Positions 1-8,760 of a stretch of 18,625 nt of DNA are shown one piece after another. Source of the stretch: Synura sp. LO234KE (Eukaryota; Sar; Synurophyceae; Synurales; Mallomonadaceae); the NCBI GenBank assembly GCA_015143735.1, contig VKHC01000111.1, forward strand, positions 1 to 18,625, read 5' to 3'. The translations under genes and the position numbers were made by a program. The number at the start of each line of letters is the position of its first letter. Position 1 is the stretch's first letter. The notes under the pieces were generated by a model that made no database searches, was not told the origin of the DNA, and saw only the letters and a program-made list of their open reading frames with translations.

Positions 1-19
1 ACCATTGAACTATTCGCCT

Positions 20-286
20 TTTCTTTTCTCTTCGCGAAAGGAAAATTAAAAATAGCATCTTCAGTATCATTTCCGCCCAATTAATTCTTGTTCCATCGTA
101 CTCGTCGGCGCCTTGACTTTCCTCTTCGTGGGAGGTAAAATAGTTTTAAAAACGTGTGGCGGTTTTGACACCAGCTTTATTAACAATTTTTTCAACTCTA
201 GTTCTGAGAGGTTGCGACTCAGGATTTGCATATAAGGTACTTATTTCGTTGTATTTCAGTCCTTAAAATTCCGGTCGCCAACAAAG
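20..286 (+). promoter_or_regulatory. TATA-containing 5' leader of ORF1, copy 1
   Basis: A TATA-like TATAAGG lies at 231-237, preceded by CTAGTTCT (198-205) and CTCAGGATTT (218-227). A pyrimidine-rich stretch with an initiator-like TTCAGT follows near 255-260, and the ATG is at 287. The same ordered blocks recur upstream of the reverse transcriptase (CTAGTTCT at 3029, CTCAGGATTT at 3044). They also recur, on the minus strand, upstream of the second ORF1 (CTCAGAATT then CTTATAG, 16385-16367). Conservation of the block order in three places supports a promoter function inside the element. The outer part (about 40-120) also resembles 2895-2985. Transcription start is inferred, not seen. Confidence 0.55.
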
Positions 287-1822
287 ATGCGGAAATCGTT
301 ATATCCAAAAATTTTGGAAAGAGCAACTCGAAACCAACCAGACAACCCAGTGTTGTTACAACATTCGGTTAACTCTCCTGCAGGTGGAGATTCAGTTTTT
401 TCTAGTGCTTGGTCTACTGATGTGAGCCAGGTCAACCCCGAAAGGGATAAAATTTCAAATTTCGGTGAAAACGAATTTATCAGCCAGAACCTAAATTTTT
501 ATCGAAAGCAATATGAGCAAGATTTTAAGTTTCGGGAGCCTGACCCAACTCATCAGGTTGTTTTTAACATTATTGACGACGGTGATCCCCTGTATCAGCA
601 ATACCTTCAAAGGGTCATTGCAGAATCTTCAGTTGTTGCTCGGAAGATGCATGGCCCTGATCGTCAAACGCTCTTGGCTGGAGCTTGCAAACAGAGAAAC
701 GAAGCAGGTTTTCAATCTTATCTTCAACGATGTCTAAACTTGCATTCTCCTTCGAGTCAGAATCCAAAATTTTTTAATTCTGGCCCTGATAATGAGCTCA
801 AGTCCACTTTGGACATTGCTCCCCATCCCGAGGACCTTTGGGAGCAACATCCAGTTTGGACTTCAGCTACCAATCTCACGGCCCCAAGATTTAACTTTGA
901 GGAAGCAGGGAATATGGAATGCAACTGTTTTCGTGTCAACAACCTTCAATCCCCTTCCCGACCTTTCCCACCCGACTTTAAGTTTGGCGCTCACTCTCCA
1001 TCTCCTGGCTTCCTATTTGGGGTAACTGTGTCCACCTCATCATATGTTGCAGAGGGCACCATTTTCAATTTTCCACCTGTTGATGAGAGCAATACAGGCT
1101 TAGAGACAAGGAGAGGTCTTCGCGCTCCTGGCGCCATCCCCTCTACAGACACTTGTAGTGTGCACTCCAATGATCCGACACCCCGAGTCATACACACCAA
1201 ATTACCCCATTTTGGTGGTGAAGAAGTTGCTGCGCAAGGATTTAGGTATGGAGCACACCCGCCATTAACACCAGCCCTAAATTCTTCGCAGAGTTGCTTT
1301 GGTGCCAACTTCCTAGCTCGTTTCCCACTTTCTAATTTAGCAGCGCCCCAATTTAGGTTCGGCGCGCACGATGAGTTAACCCCGGACCTAAATTCTTCGC
1401 AAAATCGCTCTGGTGCCGAATTATCTATACTCAATTTGCCATTTTCTAGCTCGCTAGATTTTCGGAGCGTTCCCAACAACTTAGCGACGAATTTATTCAG
1501 TCCTCCACGTCCACAGACAAATCAGTTGAGCGCTAGTCTAGCAGGATTTGGGAACCCTGAGGCACAATTTCGCCTCAATTCTAATCTCTCCCTTGACCAA
1601 CTATGCCAGACTACTTTAAAGGATTTTGGAAAGCTTGAATTGTTGGAAAAAATCTTTGGCCTTTTGCAGATCCATCATGTATACCCATTAGGCTTCTCGC
1701 AACAATTCGAGGCCCAGCAGAGCCTCCCAGAGAAAGTTTTTTATGTTGAAGGATGCTGGCGATGCTGTTTCATTTTCAACGTAGAGGCGACTTCTCCGCG
1801 CGCACCAAGAGGAGTGGATTAG
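287..1822 (+). CDS. FG-repeat-rich ORF1 protein, N-terminal part (frameshifted)
   Basis: This is a 511-codon open frame from ATG with A at -3. I do not recognise a named family. The protein is rich in Asn, Ser, Pro and Phe, looks largely disordered, and has nine FG dipeptides (residues 59, 233, 244, 309, 338, 358, 421, 447 and 457). Several are FxFG-like: FKFG at 231, FRFG at 356 and FRYG at 319. Residues 318-341 and 356-379 are an internal repeat of the form F-R-[YF]-G-A-H-x3-TP-x-LNSSQ, with a 38-residue period. A more folded C-terminal part holds GFSQQF (469) and VEGCW (487), both conserved in the minus-strand copy at 15393-16187. The frame ends early: after about 1788 the similarity to copy 2 continues in the +1 frame, so the last dozen residues are out of frame. 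The role is probably gag/ORF1-like; this is inference from context. Confidence 0.75.
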   Translation: MRKSLYPKILERATRNQPDNPVLLQHSVNSPAGGDSVFSSAWSTDVSQVNPERDKISNFGENEFISQNLNFYRKQYEQDFKFREPDPTHQVVFNIIDDGDPLYQQYLQRVIAESSVVARKMHGPDRQTLLAGACKQRNEAGFQSYLQRCLNLHSPSSQNPKFFNSGPDNELKSTLDIAPHPEDLWEQHPVWTSATNLTAPRFNFEEAGNMECNCFRVNNLQSPSRPFPPDFKFGAHSPSPGFLFGVTVSTSSYVAEGTIFNFPPVDESNTGLETRRGLRAPGAIPSTDTCSVHSNDPTPRVIHTKLPHFGGEEVAAQGFRYGAHPPLTPALNSSQSCFGANFLARFPLSNLAAPQFRFGAHDELTPDLNSSQNRSGAELSILNLPFSSSLDFRSVPNNLATNLFSPPRPQTNQLSASLAGFGNPEAQFRLNSNLSLDQLCQTTLKDFGKLELLEKIFGLLQIHHVYPLGFSQQFEAQQSLPEKVFYVEGCWRCCFIFNVEATSPRAPRGVD

Positions 1823-2555
1823 TGTTGAGATTTACGTATGTCCCCCAACACTCTTAGATCAAGTCCGGCAAGCTCTCCCATGTCTTCCTGCCGCTGTCCC
1901 CTAGCTCTCTCGCCATCAAGCCATCGCCGAAGACCCAAGGGAGAGTTCGCGAGGTCTGCTGGGCTACTTCTCCTCTACCCAGATGGACTTAATCAAAAGC
2001 CTTTTTGAAACCATTGGTGCTCCGGATCCTTGGGGCTACATCATCAATTCTATCTGGGCTGCTCTTTTAAACGATGTGGAGGAGGCGTGGGATCACCCTG
2101 CCGAGTCTCGCGCCGTTCCTCCTCAGCCAGAGGAGCCCCTAGCGAACTCGCTTGTTTCCCCTCCGCCGTAGGCGCCTCCAGAGAACGTGCTTGTTCCCCC
2201 TCCGCCGGACGAGCCCCCAGAGCACGTGCTAGTTTCTCCTCAGATGAAGGCGCTGCCGGAGACCGTGCTGGTCGCCCCTGTCTTACGCGATGAAAGATTC
2301 TCGGGACCGGAGCGGGTCCAGCTTGGGTCAGCTTGCAACACCGCTGGCACATGCGGAGTGGCCGAATCGCCTAAGCGCCAGCTTAGTGGCGCCGCTTCCA
2401 GACCGCGTGCCCCCTCACCTCAAGTTGTTTCTCGCCCAACTTGCGGTGCCAGTCCGACGTGCAATGCGGAGCTTTTCGTCTATTTTGCCTTCCTGGTCTC
2501 GGTCGGTGTGGTAGCCAGCATTTTTGCGTCATGCGTCTCACTTGTTGCACTGTGA
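1788..2555 (+). pseudogene. C-terminal part of ORF1 in the +1 frame, with Pro-rich repeats and a membrane segment
   Basis: This continues the ORF above after a frameshift near 1788. The first stretch (VEIYVC, then a Leu/Asp/Arg-rich segment, about 1825-1900) matches the copy 2 protein (LEIRVC followed by a similar segment). In-frame TAG codons interrupt it at about 1902 and at 2169. Between them is a readable segment, followed by five 13-residue proline-rich repeats (2091-2285). The end, about 2468-2552, encodes roughly 25 hydrophobic residues containing SVGVV, which look like a C-terminal membrane anchor, and then a TGA. The SVGVV segment is also present in the minus-strand copy near 14990-14970, so it is a real part of the gene. 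No function is known to me. A membrane-anchored ORF1 would be unusual for a retroelement. Confidence 0.6.
2091..2285 (+). repeat. Five 39-bp coding repeats (13 codons each)
   Basis: In the frame of the ORF1 C-terminal part there are five consecutive units of exactly 13 codons, starting at 2091, 2130, 2169, 2208 and 2247. The pattern is roughly [DE]-E-P-P-E-x-x-L-V-x-P-P-P. Examples are EEPLANSLVSPPP and DEPPEHVLVSPQM. Unit three starts with an in-frame TAG in place of the expected acidic codon, most simply a GAG to TAG change. Unit length is kept while sequence has diverged, so the repeats are old and were once translated. Confidence 0.7.
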
Positions 2556-2639
2556 CCACGCCATTCCCGCCTTATCTGCCGGTGCTCTTGGCACCTCTTT
2601 CTGTGCACCGAGCTACAACACTGCCATTTTCCCGCCCTT

Positions 2640-2835
2640 CTGTGGTGCCCCTTCAGTAGGAGTGCCCTCCCCCGGGGGTGGTACGCGCGTTCCCTTCCAC
2701 CTAGTTGGGGACGTCGTTGCGTACTAACCCTCCCCGGGGGAGGCCTTTCCGACGCCCTCGGGTGGAGGCGGCCTCCCCCTACCCCCACTCGGTCACGGGG
2801 TTTGCCAGTTGGCACATGGAGGGCTCTTAATTAGT
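2640..2835 (+). repeat. GC-rich structured block downstream of ORF1
   Basis: This block contains nested inverted repeats. CCTCCCCCGGGGG followed by GTACGC (2666-2686) can pair with the segment 2719-2743. GGGGGAGGCC (2736-2745) is a perfect inverted match to GGCCTCCCCC (2770-2779). The two helices share bases 2736-2743 and so exclude each other. The block ends with GGTCACGGGGTTTGCCAG, TTGGCACATGG and a TTAATTA. This ending recurs at 6190-6236, in both arms of the palindrome at 6237-6492, and on the minus strand at 9755-9800, so it is a family signature. It may be a 3'-end recognition structure for target-primed reverse transcription. Confidence 0.6.
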
Positions 2836-3090
2836 AGACATTTGAGTGGTTCTGCCCATGCCTACATATTCTAAATAAGGTGTCAGATTTTCCGGGAGGT
2901 AAAATAATAATAGTATCGTTAGTATTACCGCCGCACCGCTTCTTGAATGGTGCCTCCTGTTCTCCTCGACGGTGAACTTTTGTTATCATGATCCCAGCAC
3001 CAATGGCTGTAAGCAAGAAGTCGTATGACTAGTTCTTCCTCCCCTCAGGATTTCTTGTTTGTTTCTTGCTTATAATCTAGTCCTATGCTG
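2836..3090 (+). promoter_or_regulatory. Second leader-like segment, upstream of the reverse transcriptase
   Basis: This segment is collinear with 20-270. An AATAGTATCGTTAGTATTAC block near 2909 matches the block near 52. CTAGTTCT (3029) and CTCAGGATTT (3044) follow in the same order, and a TATAA-like CTTATAA comes just after. Its first part (about 2822-2895) also matches the minus-strand segment 9760-9690, so this segment belongs to the element in both copies. It could serve as an internal promoter for the reverse transcriptase ORF. The alternative is that it is the 3' member of an LTR-like pair. Confidence 0.5.
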
Positions 3091-3092
3091 CA

Positions 3093-4240
3093 ATGCCTGG
3101 CTGCTATAACGAGCAGAATCTTTCTCTCGAGGCCGCCTGGGATAAACGACGGCCTCACTATCCTGGGCGTTCCTGGGACATGAAGATGGCTTTCTTCGAC
3201 TCGGTGTCCAAGCCCTTCATCAGTCCTTCTAGCAGCCGGTTATATCATCTTACGCACCGGCTTTGCTCTGGAGCGCTGGAACCTGCAGGGCCTCGTCGGA
3301 GTTCAACCGTTTGCCTTCAACCCCCCGGAACGCGGAACGACCGGTAAGAATGGGGACATCCGAAGCCCCTTGACCTGGCTCGCAGTGATTGATGTCTAGC
3401 TCACCATGCTCAAAAATACCCCCTCCTCAGACCACCATTTCTTGCTACGTCGTCCAGACCGGTCTTACTCCGTGGCGCGGGATATCTGCTTTGCGGACGA
3501 CTTGCAATCCTTTGGCCCACTTTGGAAGGGATCCAGCGCACTGAGCTCGTCTCCAATTATGCCATGGTATTTAATCTATCAATAGCGTCGCATACGCTCC
3601 GGGCGTATTGCTATCGCGGGCTTATTCTGAACCCCCGTGTATTCTGGTATACGGTTCAGGCTGGATACCGCGCGCATTCCCATCAAGTCAGAGGGAACGT
3701 TCAAGTGCCTCGGGGTCGAATATCCGATCAATCAGGGCGACTAGACCTCCTTCGCGCTCATGAAACAGAAGCTAATCATTGCTATCCGGGCGATCTCGAT
3801 AAAGAAGGCGTCGGCGCGCTCTGTCAACACGGTTATCTTCAAGTGTCTCTACAACCGTTGGGCCTTCGTGGGGGTTCTGTCCTACTGCTCCTTAGCCCCG
3901 TGCTAAGAGCTGGACAAGTTCTTCGCCGCTGAGATACGAAGTAGGACCAAGACACGAAGTCATAGCAACTCGAGAACCTCTTCCGCCCTGCGAGTGAGGT
4001 GCCACCCTGCGTGTGAAGGTTGCCACGGGTATCAGCGGTTCGTCGACATTATTCAGCATCGAAAAGTGACTTTCCTGAACCGGGTCCTCCACTCCGGCGA
4101 TCACTGGTCTCTTTGGGCGTGTTAGGCGGCAAATGCTCTTATCCGCCGCGGTCATCGCTATCCACATCAACTCTCCCTTCCAACCATCACACCCCAACTT
4201 ATCCGTCCTGGTCACTGGATCACCAGCCTAATCGACTACG
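3093..4240 (+). pseudogene. LINE-type reverse transcriptase, frameshifted remnant
   Basis: This polymerase would copy the element's RNA into DNA at the target. Block A is readable as DMKMAFFDSVSK (about 3180-3215). After a frameshift, frame 3217 carries a Gly-rich block, NGDIRSPLTW (about 3349-3378), an in-frame TAG at 3397, and then the catalytic FADDL with two aspartates (about 3490-3505). Another shift leads into a frame at 3522 reading LEGIQ and later SIASH. The original frame resumes at 3676 with GTFKCLGVEY and a thumb-like region, with stops at about 3742 and 3904. Near 4045 a DIIQHRK segment resembles the post-thumb region of LINE ORF2. No endonuclease domain is visible upstream. With at least three frame changes and three stops it is certainly inactive. 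Confidence 0.8.
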
Positions 4241-4849
4241 GAGGGAAAGAGAAGGCCTGAATAACCAAGCAGCTGTCACAGCCGGTGAGATGGGCGTGCC
4301 CGTCATCAGTCCCTGGTTGGATCTCCACGTTTTGGTCATACCTGATCTTTTTCTGGTGGGCTGTGTCCGTCCAACGTTGGCCATGTGGCCTCCCAAGCCC
4401 ACCTTACCTCTCCAGAACCAGGTCTTGCTTCCTCCTCCGTGGACTACTCCCTTCACCATGTCTACCTAGCGATCCACACGAGCACCGGTTTCTCCCCACT
4501 CCAGTAGGCAGTTAACACAAAAGCATAGGTCACACCGAGTCGTACTCGCATGATCCCGAGTCCTGGTCCGCGCGCCTCAACTGTAATGCCATCGCGAAGG
4601 CACATGCTCGCCCCAAGCCTCAAGCAGTTCTCCTCATATGGGGATTCTTTGTGCCCTCTGGGACCATCAGGCGACTTACAAAGAGGCTCCTCCATTTCAT
4701 TCATGTCCCAGATCCACCCCTAGTGACATCACTCCGCTTCACCCCCCTCGACCTCCTTCGCTAGCGAGGGACCGGATAACTACATGAAACTGTACAGCTC
4801 TTCTTGTCCCCCCTAGTATCGCTTCGGCAGTCTGCCCTTGCTCCAGTCC

Positions 4850-5900
4850 TCTTGCAGTCGACAGACCTCGGCATGCACCTTTTGCACTGTCCTATGTGAC
4901 ATCTGGTGTCTCCCCAATCACTACTTCCTCCCTCCCGCTCAGTGAGACCTCCTCCACGGTTTACCCCCGCGGCGATTTCTTTCTCGTGGGCGCCCCGTGT
5001 GACTCCTGGTTCGGCCTGGTAGGACCTCTTGACGGGGGACCCCCTCTGCTCGACTCAATAGATCAGAGAGTACGATGTCTGCGGTGAATTCAGGCTCAGC
5101 ACACTCGCGACCTGGACCGGGCCACACGCGGCGACCCTCCCACATGGGAAGACTCTTGCGGCCAAGGTACTTGAACCACCCTGTCTCCTCCATGGCTCCC
5201 GGAGCCACTGTGAAAAACTTCTCCATGAGCGGCACTGGACTATTGGTCACAACTCGAGCAAAAATGCCACTACGGTCTCCAAGCGGAGGGCATTACTGAC
5301 CTACACGTAAGTATAAACCGTTCTCCCCTCGCCCGATCAAAGAACCCATAGTCTTCTGCGGCGTTCGGCTAGGTCACGTTTTGGGTGTCTACACCTCCTT
5401 GAAAGACGCCCAATTGCACACTCTACGGTTCACGACCCGTAAGAAGGCCAAAGCGTACGTTGCCCAGCAAGTCACCCTTGGTCAGACTCCGCTCTATCTT
5501 CTCCCCAGATGTGGTTCTGTTCACGGACGGCTCCGCCTTGCTGGGATCGGGGTCCACCGTGTGGAGAGTGTACCTTGCTGGCGCCTCCGCCCCTCCAGAT
5601 TCTCGTCGTGGCCCAGTGATTACTGAACTGTCCGATCCAGAGGGGCCCTAGGCCCGACCAACAACACTAGTAAAATTACCGCTTTTTACCAGCGACCCTG
5701 ATGGAACCTCTTCTAAGCCCGTTCCGACAGTGAGTACTCTGTGTGCGCCCCTTGGTGGACAATTCTATCAAGTCTCGGTGTGACAAGGCCATTATTTAGC
5801 GTCGCTTCTTCTGGATATCCGCGCTCATCATAACAGTTTCATTTCCTTGATCAAGGTGCACACGGGTACCTCAACCCCGAGGCCTTAGGCATGCGGCGGC
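4850..5900 (+). pseudogene. Zinc-knuckle and ribonuclease H domain of the LINE ORF2, remnant
   Basis: This follows the reverse transcriptase on the same strand. Near 4870-4895 an HLLHCP motif recalls the H-x3-C-P half of the zinc knuckle that lies between RT and RNase H in many LINEs. RNase H would degrade the RNA strand of the hybrid. Its first catalytic Asp is seen in LFTDGS (Asp codon 5526). The second block reads NNTSKITAFYQ near 5660, where families usually have NNTAE, so the catalytic Glu appears substituted. The third block is SDSEY (Asp codon 5726). A fourth, KVHTG, lies at 5853. The blocks fall in different frames, so this is a pseudogene. Between about 4240 and 4850 only anonymous, broken coding-like sequence is seen. 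Confidence 0.7.
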
Positions 5901-6189
5901 AGAGCACCTGGCGGCTCGAGAAAGCTGTGGCTCCTCCAGTGCTTTTGCTCCCTGTCCGGACCCCTTTGCCCTAGACGCCCACGTGTTTCCACCTCTCCTC
6001 GGATCCTCTCCGATTCGCGCGTAGCACGTTCCGGGGTTGTGATCGGAATCTCCGTGTATTGCCTGTGACTCACAACCTTTTGACTGCTCACCGTGATACG
6101 ATTTTGCGTCGTGTCGTTGCACCCCCCCCCCCTTCCTCCCGCGGTCTTCGGATTAACTGTCTCCGTCTGGTGTAGGCACCCGGAGCACC

Positions 6190-6236
6190 CATCTAGGTCA
6201 CGGGGTTCGCCATTTGGTTTCCCGAAAATGTCATAG
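6190..6236 (+). repeat. Terminal motif of element copy 1
   Basis: GGTCACGGGGTTCGCCATTT is followed at once by GGTTTCCCGAAAATG. This matches the end of the structured block at 2790-2820 and its relatives at 6317-6352, 6383-6407 and, on the minus strand, 9762-9800. It lies about 330 bases after the last RNase H block and just before the palindrome, so it marks the probable 3' end of copy 1. The part after CCATTTGG has diverged from the usual TTGGTACATGGGG. Confidence 0.55.
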
Positions 6237-6492
6237 TTAATTACGGCGGGGAAGTTAGAGAACTAACAGAAGTGAGAGAAGAGAAAAAAAACGCACCCCC
6301 CACCGAAAAAACCACTCCCCATGTACCAACTGGCAAGCCCCGTGACCGAGTGCGAAGCTCCGGGTGCCTCCACCCGGAGGTAGGGTTCGCCACTTGGTAC
6401 ATGGGGAATGATTGTTTCGGTGGAGGGTGCGGTTTTCTGATCTCACTTGAGTATTAGTTTCTTCTACCTCTGACCTCACCGTAAATTAATTA
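6237..6492. repeat. 256-bp imperfect palindrome (fold-back element or tail-to-tail junction)
   Basis: The left arm starts with TTAATTACGG and runs to about 6338. The right arm mirrors it, ending CCGTAAATTAATTA at 6492. The best paired part is CCCCATGTACCAACTGGC (left) against GCCACTTGGTACATGGGG (right), flanked by CGCACCCCCCACCG against CGGTGGAGGGTGCG. The centre contains a perfect 9-bp hairpin, CTCCGGGTG and CACCCGGAG (6358-6379). The arms include the element's terminal motif in both orientations. It may be a MITE-like fold-back element inserted at a TTAATTA site, or the fused 3' ends of the two convergent copies. Confidence 0.7.
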
Positions 6493-6590
6493 CGCGTTTT
6501 TCCGGGAAAACAAGCAGAAGCTTTGACGAAGCAGAAATACACCGTTCCCCAGTGCAGCGGCGTGCTTCTTAGCTACTAGCCACTCTTACC

Positions 6591-6716
6591 TCACTTTACG
6601 ACTAGCCGCCCATAACCATGCCAAGCCGGCGTGTTGCCGAACTGCATATTTCCAAATGCGTAAAAACTGAATCTCTTCTTCATCGGTGCACCAAAATCGT
6701 AAATCTTATCTATCAT
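6591..6716 (-). CDS. Short FG-containing open frame, possible gene fragment
   Basis: A 41-codon frame on the minus strand runs from ATG at 6716 to TGA at 6591. It contains three FG dipeptides (YDFGAP, YAFGN and QFGN) and several aromatic residues, recalling the FG style of ORF1. It could be a scrap of a related gene or pure chance at this length. There is no clear promoter or neighbour that helps. Confidence 0.2.
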   Translation of the reverse strand: MIDKIYDFGAPMKKRFSFYAFGNMQFGNTPAWHGYGRLVVK

Positions 6717-7419
6717 GGAAGAAACCCAGATTTAGATAGATCTGGCTTGGACCACCACCTAAATCTGGCACTTTGGTGGACTCTGCCCGATCTTTGACGT
6801 TCTGCCCTCAATTCACCACATCAGAGTGCTAATTCCGGACCCTCATGGTTTGCTCTTGTGCAGAGCGTGGACGAGGCCAGACCGCGCAAGCTAATAAATT
6901 CTATGAGCTAATTAGCAGAACACACTAGGTGTAGAGGCAAGGCGGACATAAGGAGCGAACCACGTCCTGTGACAGTCGATGATAGATTCACTAGCTACAT
7001 TCTTATCAACTAAAGTAGTCGGCTCATCAGTCGTTCCCTCCGCTGGGAGTCCGGCAAGCTCCAAGGCTTCTGCGCAACCTGCAACCTGTCTCCTCCTCTT
7101 ACGCACGCGTAGCTCCGTGGCGTAATCCCGCCTCCGGCGGTGGGAACTCACCGGTGATCTGACTGGTCGGCTACGAAAGCGTCTGGGTGTGTTGTCCAAT
7201 TCGGCATCCCCGTCGTAGGCGTGTCGTCGAGCCGTGAGTGGAGAAGCAGGGAGGATGGTGAGGACAAAGCCATCCCCGGGAAGGAAGCCATCGTCACGAT
7301 TGTACGGGGCTGAAGACGGTCGATTCCAGAGGTCGCCCCACCCAGGTAGTCTTGTCCAGGCGGGAGCATGCTTGGATGGTACGGCGATGGTATCGGCAGA
7401 GCTCGGCGAGGATGGTGGG
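6717..7419. other. No recognised gene; small hairpin
   Basis: I see no gene here. CCAGATTTAG (6726-6735) and CTAAATCTGG (6759-6768) form a perfect 10-bp inverted repeat. The segment 6900-7420 lies downstream of the minus-strand RNase H and is probably its eroded 3' untranslated part. The longest open frame there (7424-6912, minus) shows no motif I recognise. Confidence 0.35.
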
Positions 7420-8760
7420 GACACAACGGATTCAGGCGAAGTGGGGCTTACCGGGCTCTGACGAGAGTGGGAGACGGCAACAGTGAAAAGAAGATGTTGG
7501 CGCGGTTATTCCCTCGGGTGTCGATAGATTTGTCGGTGCAGTGTGCCTTAACCTTCCGGAAGTGCAAGAGGTGCCCCTGGTAACGAGCCGAACTGCTCGA
7601 AGTCCCTCAACACACCAGTGGATGAGGTCTTGGTTGGAAGACGCCGGGATAGGCGGGTCCGTGAGATCGAGGGCATCAAGGGCATAGGTGCTGTCAGAGC
7701 AAATTTCGTAGCTAGATGTGGTGAATGGTGGTTGTAGATTGATCCAAATGATGGCTTCTCCTATAGCGGTGAGTTCCGCCGTGTTGTTGCTGCTTTTGGC
7801 CGCTCGGTCCACGATGTCGCAGTGCACTCGGTCGTACTGCCCATGGAGGGTGGTAGTGGTGGGCCGTTTCAGTGCAAGGGCAGGGAGTCCGCGCGGCCGC
7901 TCGGTTTGCTGTGGGACCCATCCGTGTAGAGGCTGATTACCCTCCTGGTGTCGGTGGCAAGGAGTAGATCCTGGGTGTGTCGAGCACATTTGGAGACCCG
8001 TTGTGCTTCCGCTTGGATAGATCGGCTTCGTCGAGGAATCCTTGCAAGCGCCCATCGGAGAAGTTACGAAGTTGCATGTTGGCCAAGTCGTACTCTGAGT
8101 ACAAATCCGGAGAGTGTCCTCGATAGTCAATGTACCACTTGGAGACTTTGGGAACATCATCTGCCCAGGGTCGAACCGAGGGGTCAAGCACGTGCGCTCG
8201 CTCCACCACCCAAATTCCGGAAAGAAGTTGATTGAGTTGGCGTACCAACCGGAGGAACAGCGCATCCGCCTCTCGCACGGTGGGGTTAGGAAGGTTTAGA
8301 TATATCGGGTATAGGCTAAGTCGATGGGAGAGGGTCAAGTCGCCTAGTGCTATTCTTCTACTTGTACAGCTGGAAGAGGGTAGCTGAAAGTAGAGCTTCT
8401 GTGAGGGTAGAGTTCCTGTTGAGGATCCCCTACAGAAGCCGTGCACGGGTGTCGGCAATAGCGGGATGTGGGCATTCGCGAAAGATGTGACAAGAGAATG
8501 CGGCGCCCTTCCAGCCGCGACGCCTCAGAGTCCACGACCAACTGTTTGATGCGATTACTCCCCACACTCTCCAGTATCGACGGTCCAGATTGCGTGGAAG
8601 TGGGGAGTAGGTCTTAAAAATTATGTAGATTCCAGCCAGCTCGTGTATTCGTCGCAGTAGGAAGGTCTGCGTGAGTTGTTTGAATTTTTTTGCGGTTAAG
8701 CTCAGCCGTTGAAGAATGAATTTATGAGAGACACATAGATGTTTGCATCCTTGTCACGAT
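7420..8760 (-). pseudogene. LINE ORF2 remnant: zinc knuckle and ribonuclease H
   Basis: Minus-strand homologue of the 3' half of the copy 1 ORF2. A frame from about 8750 leads into a zinc-knuckle-like segment containing CHIFRECP (about 8495-8470). After a linker in another frame (8458-7937), RNase H begins with SLYTDGS (Asp codon 7922-7920). A frameshift leads to NNTAELTAIGEAI, with the catalytic Glu retained (7776-7774), and CSDSTY (Asp codon 7695-7693). A further shift leads to VKAH (His codon 7543-7541) and GNNRAN. All four RNase H blocks are therefore present in order but in three frames. The spacing from zinc knuckle to first Asp (about 550 bases) is close to that in copy 1 (about 630), supporting one family. 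Confidence 0.75.

Larger units (their letters stand above)
20..6236 (+). mobile_element. Decayed LINE-like retroelement, copy 1
   Basis: The order on the plus strand is TATA leader, FG-rich ORF1, GC-rich structured block, second leader-like segment, reverse transcriptase, zinc knuckle, RNase H and terminal motif. The same order of parts, reversed, is found on the minus strand between about 16500 and 6317. That is the main reason for treating the parts as one element rather than chance neighbours. The coding parts carry several frameshifts and stops, so the copy is dead. The reverse transcriptase and RNase H layout is that of non-LTR (LINE) retrotransposons. The leader-like direct repeats at 20-286 and 2836-3090 leave open an LTR-type or tandem-copy reading. 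The left boundary is approximate because the element may begin before the window. Confidence 0.6.

Noticed and set aside
991-1479. 162-codon minus-strand open frame inside ORF1
   Set aside because: It is the antisense shadow of ORF1. The plus-strand frame is supported by similarity to the copy at 15393-16187.
2050-2352. 100-codon minus-strand frame across the Pro-rich repeats
   Set aside because: It is a mirror of the tandem repeat. The plus frame connects to ORF1 and ends in the hydrophobic segment conserved in copy 2.
6121-6132. Run of C residues
   Set aside because: A simple homopolymer and a possible sequencing or assembly slip site; no function inferred.
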